DNA of 22,064 bases, taken from positions 1 through 22,064 of the IMG/VR virus record IMGVR_UViG_3300023235_000151. One strand, written 5' to 3'. The first letter of the stretch is position 1. The number at the start of each line of letters is the position of its first letter. Under the pieces are notes generated by a model, which searched no databases, was not told the DNA's origin, and worked only from the letters and a program-made list of their open reading frames with translations. Both the position numbers and the translations under genes were made by a program. Below, piece by piece: positions 18,375 to 22,064 of this stretch. Source of the DNA: a virus.

Positions 18375-18450
18375 GGCAAGGAAGCAGGCTTTATGCAGTC
18401 CTAATTCAAACGAGGACGTTTCGGTGGTTCAAATCCGTCCCTTGTCACCA
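18375..18450 (+). tRNA. Aberrant tRNA, 10-nt anticodon loop
   Basis: 76 nt with CCA. Acceptor GGCAAGG/CCTTGTC, D-arm GCAGGCTTTATGC nearly identical to the previous gene, T-arm GGTGGTTCAAATCCGTC canonical. Anticodon stem GTCCT/AGGAC encloses AATTCAAACG, three nt more than normal; TTC or TCA could be presented. Amino acid not assigned. Confidence 0.55.
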
Positions 18451-18451
18451 T

Positions 18452-18524
18452 ATCGGGTTAGTATAATGTTAGTACACTCTCGGCTTAGAGAGAAGCGGTA
18501 GCTCGAATCTATCACCCGATGCCA
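18452..18524 (+). tRNA. Aberrant tRNA, 6-nt anticodon loop
   Basis: 73 nt with CCA. Acceptor ATCGGGT/ACCCGAT, D-arm GTATAATGTTAGTAC, anticodon stem CTCTC/GAGAG around six nt (GGCTTA), T-arm GGTAG-CTCGAAT-CTATC with C54 instead of T. Amino acid not assigned. Confidence 0.55.
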
Positions 18525-18530
18525 ATCAAT

Positions 18531-18609
18531 GCCCTAGTAGCTTAATTACAGAGCACTCTGTTTCACTGGACGCGGGGTGGTGCTGGTGAGAGTCCGGCCT
18601 GGGGCGCCA
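18531..18609 (+). tRNA. Aberrant tRNA, anticodon arm unclear
   Basis: 79 nt with CCA. Acceptor GCCCTAG/CTGGGGC and D-arm GCTTAATTACAGAGC are good; T-stem GCTGG/CCGGC carries the odd loop TGAGAGT, as in the gene at 18296. CTCTG following the D-arm has no proper partner, and TTTCACT in the loop position would give TCA, a UGA-reading anticodon, but the stem is poor. A competing hairpin ACAGA/TCTGT with loop GCAC exists. Confidence 0.45.
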
Positions 18610-18618
18610 AACTTTTAC

Positions 18619-18692
18619 GGTTCGTTAGGTTAGAGGTAAACCTTTCCCCTGTCACGGGAAGATCACGGGTTCAATTCCCGTACGAACCGCCA
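18619..18692 (+). tRNA. tRNA-Asp(GTC)
   Basis: 74 nt with CCA. Acceptor GGTTCGT/ACGAACC, D-arm GGTTAGAGGTAAACC, anticodon loop CTGTCAC in TTCCC/GGGAA, T-arm ACGGGTTCAATTCCCGT, G73 as expected for aspartate. Confidence 0.93.
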
Positions 18693-18698
18693 TTTTAT

Positions 18699-18772
18699 GA
18701 GTGCGTGATGTAGTGGTCGCATAACTGACTGTCTATCAGTTAGAGAGGGTTCGATTCCCTTCGTACTCGCCA
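18699..18772 (+). tRNA. Second tRNA with GTC anticodon (Asp)
   Basis: 74 nt with CCA. Acceptor GAGTGCG/CGTACTC, D-arm ATGTAGTGGTCGCAT, anticodon loop CTGTCTA in ACTGA/TCAGT, T-loop TTCGATT, G73. Position 37 is T rather than a purine, which is rare. Only distantly similar to the preceding Asp tRNA. Confidence 0.85.
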
Positions 18773-18780
18773 ATTCTGCG

Positions 18781-18809
18781 TTGACATTTAGTCCGCAATA
18801 GGATACTAT
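18781..18809 (+). promoter_or_regulatory. Sigma70 promoter TTGACA-N17-TACTAT
   Basis: TTGACA at 18781-18786, 17-bp spacer, TACTAT at 18804-18809. Predicted start of transcription is 18816, the A of the next gene's ATG. Confidence 0.65.
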
Positions 18810-18815
18810 ACTTAA

Positions 18816-19133
18816 ATGAAAAAGATGTGGGAAATACTCGTTCCAACTATCAGAAATGATGGTGGGCAGATCAATACCAGATTCCACAAAGTGTGGGATG
18901 AGAAAGTTAGGCAGATTAGTGGTGGACTTACTATTCTGATGCCAGCTAGAGGTCAGTGGGTCAGCCCCACAGGAGAACTTTTTAAAGAGCTTATGATTCC
19001 CGTAAGAGTTCTTGCTACTGATGATGAGATGGAAACAATCATTAACATAACGCTTAAACATTACGAAGATCAAGAAGCAATTCTTGCATATGTAGTATCA
19101 AGCACTTACGTCTTAAAGTATAGAGACGAATAA
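18816..19133 (+). CDS. Conserved phage hypothetical protein, likely leaderless
   Basis: A 105-residue protein, MKKMWEILVPTIRNDGGQIN onward. The blocks WEILVPT, HKVWDEKVRQISGGLTI and GQWVSPTGELFKELMIPVR match, from memory, a family found in many phages and some bacteria without known function. ATG lies 7 nt after the -10 box and has no Shine-Dalgarno site, so translation probably starts on a leaderless message. Flanked by tRNAs on both sides. Confidence 0.8.
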   Translation: MKKMWEILVPTIRNDGGQINTRFHKVWDEKVRQISGGLTILMPARGQWVSPTGELFKELMIPVRVLATDDEMETIINITLKHYEDQEAILAYVVSSTYVLKYRDE

Positions 19134-19138
19134 CATAT

Positions 19139-19213
19139 AGGCCCTTAGTTCAGCGGTAGAACAGCGGTTTTTGAGGCCGTGTGTCGTGGGTTCGAATCCT
19201 ACAGGGCCCGCCA
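19139..19213 (+). tRNA. tRNA-Gln(TTG)
   Basis: 75 nt with CCA. Anticodon loop TTTTGAG in GCGGT/GCCGT, D-arm GTTCAGCGGTAGAAC, T-arm GTGGGTTCGAATCCTAC, G73. The acceptor pairs from position 2 (GGCCCT/AGGGCC); 1-72 is an A x C mismatch, consistent with the weak first pair that GlnRS prefers. Confidence 0.9.
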
Positions 19214-19228
19214 ATTTTGGAGTAGGTT

Positions 19229-19339
19229 ATGAAAGCCAGTGAAGCTAATACGATAATCATAGTTACTACATGGAAGTCAAAAAATCGCGGCCATGGAAGA
19301 AAAAATATGCGAGAACGCTACCAACGCTCCTGTAGTTAA
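19229..19339 (+). CDS. Small basic peptide, 36 aa
   Basis: ATG 19229 has GGAG 6 nt upstream (19219-19222). The product starts MKASEANTIIIVTTWK and becomes strongly basic (about 12 Lys/Arg of the last 22). The stop lies inside the D-arm of tRNA-Thr, overlapping that gene by 14 bp. The good ribosome binding site favours a real gene; no family recognised. Confidence 0.45.
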   Translation: MKASEANTIIIVTTWKSKNRGHGRKNMRERYQRSCS

Positions 19340-19400
19340 GTTGGAATAACAGTTGATTTGTATTCATCAGTCCCCGGATCGAAGCCGGGTAGGAGCTCCA
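19326..19400 (+). tRNA. tRNA-Thr(TGT)
   Basis: 75 nt with CCA. Acceptor GCTCCTG/TAGGAGC, D-arm GTTAAGTTGGAATAAC, anticodon loop TTTGTAT in GTTGA/TCATC (one U x U mismatch), T-stem CCCGG/CCGGG with loop ATCGAAG (A54 instead of T54). Confidence 0.82.
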
Positions 19401-19447
19401 TATTAAACACGAGGAAGTCACGGGTTCAAATCCTGCTACCGGCTCCA
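19384..19447 (+). tRNA. Truncated tRNA fused onto the end of tRNA-Thr
   Basis: GCCGG (19384-19388 region, shared with the T-stem of tRNA-Thr) can pair with CCGGC (19439-19443), followed by T-CCA. A canonical T-arm ACGGGTTCAAATCCTGC lies at 19420-19436. There is no D-arm; only about 35 nt separate the shared 5' strand from the T-arm. Most likely the 3' half of a lost tRNA that overlaps its neighbour. Confidence 0.4.
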
Positions 19448-19462
19448 ATTTTAGGAGAATTT

Positions 19463-19669
19463 ATGATTGATATCAAACGCGCAATTAGAGACCGCGAAGG
19501 TATTGTTAGGCTCTCATATTATCGTGACGGCGCGTTGTGGTATACAACCGAGCGCGATGAGATTTTTCCAGTTCCTATTAGCGACGTTGGTAACGCAACA
19601 TTTCTAGCAGAGGACAAAGCTATTCTTTTTATGCGCTACATGCGCAAATTTAACGAGAGTCTGAAATGA
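19463..19669 (+). CDS. Conserved phage hypothetical protein (68 aa)
   Basis: ATG 19463 with AGGAG 5 nt upstream; the frame before it runs through tRNA sequence and is rejected. The core VRLSYYRDGALWYTTE (about 15-30), then FPVPISD and TFLAEDKAILFMRYMRK match a small family I recall from many tailed phages, function unknown. Its stop overlaps the next start (ATGA), indicating translational coupling. Confidence 0.82.
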   Translation: MIDIKRAIRDREGIVRLSYYRDGALWYTTERDEIFPVPISDVGNATFLAEDKAILFMRYMRKFNESLK

Positions 19670-19995
19670 GCACGGATCAATCTATCCCACTCAAGATATG
19701 GCTTGACGATATTCGCCCAGCGCCTGAAGGATGGACGTGGGTAAAGACATACCAGGAAGCTTCGCTATGCTTAGCAGTCTGGAAATGGTCAGTCATCTCG
19801 CTAGATCACGATCTTGGCGATTATGTTGACAACGGAAGAGAGTGCACGGGTTATGACGTCCTCATGCGTATCGTAGAGATGAAGCTCGCGGGTCATGAAG
19901 TCGGCCGCGTTTTGGTTCACAGCACAAACCCGGTAGCACAGGAACGAATGCTTGGCGTTATCGCCAGGTACTTAGATGATGGGTCCTTAGTGTAA
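19666..19995 (+). CDS. Cyclic-phosphate-processing receiver-domain protein
   Basis: A 109-residue receiver-like domain: IWLDDIRPAPEGW (11-23) with the acidic pair D14-D15, ISLDHDLG (44-51), TGYDVL (61-66) and LVHSTNP near the C-terminus. This set marks the family named for cyclic-phosphate processing, often linked to RNA repair or nucleotide second messengers, and common in phages. Its stop lies inside tRNA-Trp (15-bp overlap), so the mRNA end is shared with a tRNA. A role beside so many tRNAs, for example in processing RNA ends, is an attractive but untested idea. Confidence 0.75.
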   Translation: MSTDQSIPLKIWLDDIRPAPEGWTWVKTYQEASLCLAVWKWSVISLDHDLGDYVDNGRECTGYDVLMRIVEMKLAGHEVGRVLVHSTNPVAQERMLGVIARYLDDGSLV

Positions 19996-20054
19996 CGGTA
20001 GCACGACGAGCTCCAACCTCGTTAGCGTGGGTTCAAATCCTACAGGGCCTGCCA
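19981..20054 (+). tRNA. tRNA-Trp(CCA)
   Basis: 74 nt with CCA. Acceptor GGGTCCT/AGGGCCT, anticodon loop CTCCAAC in ACGAG/CTCGT, T-arm GTGGGTTCAAATCCTAC, G73 (a tryptophan identity base). Confidence 0.92.
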
Positions 20055-20070
20055 ATTCAGGAGAATTGTA

Positions 20071-20604
20071 ATGAGTGACGAAATCAGAATTGCTGTCATG
20101 ACGTCTTTGATTGATGGAACACGAAGCGTGGGGACTGTGGTCTTCAAAGACAAAGAGTTTCTTGACGAATTTGTAGATGGCTTGAGTAAACATCCAAACA
20201 TAAAGTCATTTAAGATCTGGGAGCTTGGCGGCCTTGTCGCTAGTGGTCATAAGACTACGGCCGATGATATGAAGCTCACAGCTGCAGATCTTGACAAACT
20301 CATGGCATTAATCGCCGATAAGAAAGCTCACATCAAACTTGATAATGCTTTGCCATTAGATTTTCATGATTCACGTCGTCCAAAAGGCACAGTAGCTCAT
20401 ACTGGTTGGGATGGCAATGAGTCTTCTGGCTGGGTAGACGATCAAAATAATCCTATTGCTGATTTTATTGAAGACAAAGGTTACACTAACGTAGAAGATT
20501 CACAGCAAAAGATACCATACGATTTGACCGGAGGCGCTGTTGAAGCTCTTCGTAAAGAATTTGGCTGTGACAAAGAGGACGGCGGCGGAACTGGACCGTT
20601 CTAA
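20071..20604 (+). CDS. Hypothetical protein (177 aa)
   Basis: ATG 20071 has AGGAG about 8 nt upstream. N-terminal half alternates strands and helices (IRIAVMTSLIDGTRSVGTVV; FVDGLSKHPNIKSFKIWEL); the middle is helical (about 60-90); the C-terminal half is Asp/Gly-rich and probably loosely folded, ending GGGTGPF. No metal site, membrane segment or known motif. Expressed from the tRNA-region transcript. Family not recognised. Confidence 0.7.
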   Translation: MSDEIRIAVMTSLIDGTRSVGTVVFKDKEFLDEFVDGLSKHPNIKSFKIWELGGLVASGHKTTADDMKLTAADLDKLMALIADKKAHIKLDNALPLDFHDSRRPKGTVAHTGWDGNESSGWVDDQNNPIADFIEDKGYTNVEDSQQKIPYDLTGGAVEALRKEFGCDKEDGGGTGPF

Positions 20605-20694
20605 ACTATCGAAAGCTGGGCACCCTTTGTTTCGCTTTGTGTGAGAAAAAAAACCCGAGCTTCGAACTCACTTTAGGTGAGCCGAACATTTTAT
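20605..20694 (+). other. Spacer with CGAA-CTC-GAG hairpin
   Basis: CTCAC (20667-20671)/GTGAG (20677-20681) with loop TTTAG, extended by TTCG/CGAA around an AA bulge. The flanking CGAACTC...GAG(C)CGAA resembles the elements at 15330 and 17797 but lacks TATAAATA. Eight A (about 20646-20653) precede it. No gene. Confidence 0.3.
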
Positions 20695-20773
20695 GCTCCA
20701 TTAGCATCAGTGGATTTAGAGCGCTGCGCTTCGAACGCAGAGGTCCCAGGTTCGAGTCCTGGATGGAGTACCA
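20695..20773 (+). tRNA. tRNA-Arg(TCG)
   Basis: 79 nt with CCA. Acceptor GCTCCAT/ATGGAGT, anticodon loop CTTCGAA in CTGCG/CGCAG, T-arm CCAGGTTCGAGTCCTGG, A73. The D-arm is somewhat long. Confidence 0.9.
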
Positions 20774-20787
20774 ACTTTGGAGAGAAT

Positions 20788-20997
20788 ATGAGACGATTTA
20801 ATCTAGTCAGAAATGAAGATTTTTCTGGAATTAGCGGCACCGGTATTGTTGCTCAAGGCGTGGTATTCAACGATGGAACTTCTGTTCTTCGGTGGACATC
20901 TGATAAAGCGTCAACAGCGATTTATAATTCAATTCGTGAACTTGTTGAAATCCATGGACACGCAGGCCGAACTGTAGTAGAATTTATCGATCCGTAA
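20788..20997 (+). CDS. Conserved phage hypothetical protein (69 aa)
   Basis: ATG 20788 with GGAGAG 4-8 nt upstream; the upstream frame runs through tRNA-Arg and is rejected. SGTGIVAQGVVFNDGTSVLRW (about 16-36) and HGHAGRTVVEFID (about 56-68) match a small beta-rich family I recall in many phages, sometimes beside DNA-metabolism genes; function unknown. Confidence 0.82.
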   Translation: MRRFNLVRNEDFSGISGTGIVAQGVVFNDGTSVLRWTSDKASTAIYNSIRELVEIHGHAGRTVVEFIDP

Positions 20998-21006
20998 AAA
21001 GAATAT

Positions 21007-21083
21007 GTGCCTATAGCTCAGTTGGACAGAGCGCAGTCTTGCGAAGGCTGAGGCCAGAGGTTCGAATCCTCTTAGGCACACCA
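21007..21083 (+). tRNA. tRNA-Arg(GCG)
   Basis: 77 nt with CCA. Acceptor GTGCCTA/TAGGCAC, D-arm GCTCAGTTGGACAGAGC, anticodon loop TTGCGAA in CAGTC/GGCTG, T-loop TTCGAAT, A73. Could be read as ACG-type function for CGC/CGU codons. Confidence 0.93.
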
Positions 21084-21087
21084 ACAG

Positions 21088-21134
21088 GGGTGGGGAAACG
21101 ATCACTGAGCATTGCGACTCACATACCCTCACCC
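21088..21134 (+). other. Stem-loop spacer before tRNA-Met
   Basis: GGGTG+GGG (21088-21095) pairs with CCC-T-CACCC (21126-21134) and TGAG/CTCA pairs inside. No gene in the 75-bp spacer. Possibly a processed small RNA. Confidence 0.3.
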
Positions 21135-21158
21135 GAAAATTAACCGGGTCCTCCTACT

Positions 21159-21267
21159 AGCGGGGACTAATAAGAAGTTCCGAAGGGTTTCTATGGCGGT
21201 GACGAGTGGTTCGTACGCGGGTCTCATAAGCTCGTAGGGTGAGGTTCAACTCCTCCCTCCGCTACCA
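21159..21267 (+). tRNA. tRNA-Met(CAT), elongator-type, with 34-nt insertion
   Basis: 109 nt with CCA. Acceptor AGCGGGG (21159-21165)/CTCCGCT, D-arm ACGA/TCGT preceded by TG, anticodon loop CTCATAA in CGGGT/GCTCG, T-loop TTCAACT. Between position 7 and TG are 34 extra nt (21166-21199) that can form a hairpin (GAAGTTC/GGGTTTC, loop CGAA). CAT could also become an Ile(AUA) tRNA after C34 modification. Confidence 0.65.
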
Positions 21268-21275
21268 AATTTAAT

Positions 21276-21351
21276 GCTGATGTAGTTCAATGGCTTAGAA
21301 CACTGCCTTCGTACGACAGAAATGCGGGTTCAATTCCTGTCATCAGCTCCA
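21276..21351 (+). tRNA. tRNA-Thr(CGT)
   Basis: 76 nt with CCA. Acceptor GCTGATG/CATCAGC, D-arm GTTCAATGGCTTAGAAC, anticodon loop TTCGTAC in CTGCC/GACAG (one C x A mismatch), T-loop TTCAATT. Confidence 0.88.
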
Positions 21352-21359
21352 ATTTTTAT

Positions 21360-21436
<77 letters not shown>

Positions 21437-21617
21437 GTTTTTCTCGGAACCTTCCCTTAGGCTCTCCGGGTTTTGAGGAAATTCTCTAAGTTCAAAGGGC
21501 TACCAGCGGTAGTGAACTGACGCACATCGGCATCGTATGCTGAAAGAGCCGAATTAGGGGACCGGCTGGGGCTCAGAAGGCCCTTTAGTGTAAACAAAGG
21601 TTTCCTCACAAAATTAT
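21437..21617 (+). ncRNA. Large structured RNA candidate with pseudoknot
   Basis: TTTTG+AGGAAA (21471-21481) pairs with TTTCCT-CA-CAAAA (21601-21613) to close a 120-nt domain. Inside: AGTTCA (21489-21494)/TGAACT (21513-21518) with CTACC/GGTAG on top; the bulged AAGGG (21495-21499) can pair with CCCTT (21581-21585), a pseudoknot; TCGGC/GCCGA and GAGCC/GGCTC are further stems. No ORF, no tRNA arms. Sits between two Arg tRNAs and would be co-transcribed. Confidence 0.5.
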
Positions 21618-21694
21618 GCATCTGTAGCTCAGTAGGACAGAGTCACCGCCTTCTAAGCGGATGGGCGCGGGTTCGAATCCTGCCAGATGCTCCA
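21618..21694 (+). tRNA. tRNA-Arg(TCT)
   Basis: 77 nt with CCA. Acceptor GCATCTG/CAGATGC, anticodon loop CTTCTAA in CCGC/GCGG, T-arm GCGGGTTCGAATCCTGC. Very similar to Arg(CCT), so they are probably duplicates. Confidence 0.93.
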
Positions 21695-21712
21695 AATTAT
21701 GAAAGGACTAAC

Positions 21713-22064
21713 ATGGCGCAAGTTCCATTAGCAGCAGAACAAGAAAAGTGCAACATTTGTGGCGAACCGGCTTATACTAAAGTCGAAGAGGTTATATTTG
21801 ATGACGATGCAGCTTATGGTATGCGACATCCTTTCACAGCGTATATCTGCAGAGAACATTTTCGAATGATTATGGGTCCTGCTGTAGATGATGAACGATG
21901 GTCATACACTCGTCTGAGCGACGTTACTACAGAAGATAGTATAAAAAACGCTCTTGATATCGTAGCTAAAAGACAAAAGGATTTCCGCGCGCTTAGGCAA
22001 ATCGGTAAAGTCACTCATCTTAAAAACGAGGAATTGCGGGTTCGAGTCCCGCAGCGCGCACCAT
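21713..22064 (+). CDS. Zinc-finger-like hypothetical protein, open at window end
   Basis: ATG 21713 with AAAGGA about 6 nt upstream (21702-21707). Residues 13-16 (CNIC) and a later CREHF (about 48-52) could form a CxxC...C/H zinc site; the rest is mixed helix/strand. The frame has no stop before the window edge and passes straight through the whole tRNA-Leu gene at 21987, so the true end is not visible. The first roughly 90 codons look like real protein; beyond 21987 the translation is that of a tRNA. Confidence 0.6.
   Translation, partial: MAQVPLAAEQEKCNICGEPAYTKVEEVIFDDDAAYGMRHPFTAYICREHFRMIMGPAVDDERWSYTRLSDVTTEDSIKNALDIVAKRQKDFRALRQIGKVTHLKNEELRVRVPQRAP
21987..22063 (+). tRNA. tRNA with TAA anticodon (Leu-type) but class I body
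   Basis: 77 nt with CCA. Acceptor GCGCGCT/AGCGCGC, T-arm GCGGGTTCGAGTCCCGC, A73. Anticodon loop CTTAAAA in CTCAT/ACGAG (one A x C mismatch) gives TAA, which reads UUA. The variable loop has only five nt, whereas leucine tRNAs have a long arm (as in Leu(TAG) at 17210), so charging by LeuRS is uncertain. Confidence 0.75.

Noticed and set aside
21475-21481. RNase P RNA-like GAGGAAA
   Set aside because: Only this short string matches; the other conserved RNase P segments are absent.

Overview
The window is a piece of a large tailed phage genome of the T4 superfamily (myovirus type). The evidence is a gp61-type primase, a class I ribonucleotide reductase pair, ThyX, conserved T4-like structural genes, and exact T4-type late promoter octamers (TATAAATA). 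All credible genes are on the plus strand, tightly packed, often overlapping by 1-80 bp, and with several TTG or GTG starts. The late-promoter and nrd/thyX context recalls T4-like phages of cyanobacteria and rhizobia. A proteobacterial host, perhaps an alphaproteobacterium, is an inference only.

Layout. (1) 1-2106: virion structural genes, with a late promoter at 883. (2) 2113-5028: two conserved hypothetical genes, then a lysis cassette: M15 peptidase-type endolysin (GTG start 3049), inner-membrane spanin, nested outer-membrane lipoprotein spanin, a holin-like protein carrying an EF-hand loop, and a coiled-coil protein with a C-terminal membrane anchor. (3) 5058-9992: consensus promoter, gp61-like primase with a terminator-like hairpin inside the gene, a small frameshifted gene, thyX, nrdA, a small ORF, nrdB. 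(4) 9997-13727: zinc-ribbon protein, GIY-YIG nuclease-like protein, methyltransferase, two GT8-like glycosyltransferases and a capsule-polysaccharide-type transferase. (5) 13728-22064: an RNA-gene region of more than 8 kb.

The RNA region holds about 34 recognisable tRNA genes covering 19 amino acids (no His seen), including an initiator-type tRNA-fMet. It also holds about seven aberrant tRNA-like genes, two related cloverleaves that read as circularly permuted tRNAs, several highly structured spacers that look like small RNAs, strong sigma70-type promoters (TTGACA), intrinsic terminators and about ten small protein genes wedged between tRNAs.

The most interesting items are these. First, a GIY-YIG gene (15375) has its ribosome binding site locked in a 12-bp hairpin while a late promoter lies inside the hairpin loop, the layout known for T4 late-gated genes such as the I-TevI gene; a related element recurs at 17787. 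Second, the paired permuted tRNA-like genes (14772 and 14948). Third, tRNAs with extra hairpins in the D-loop, variable loop or between acceptor and D-arm, and a run of four tRNAs with abnormal anticodon loops or arms. Fourth, three promoters whose predicted start of transcription coincides with an ATG (leaderless genes).

The tRNA set plus the nucleotide-metabolism operon suggests a phage that largely supplies its own translation and dNTP needs; the odd tRNAs may be remodelled, decaying or decoy molecules, which sequence alone cannot decide.
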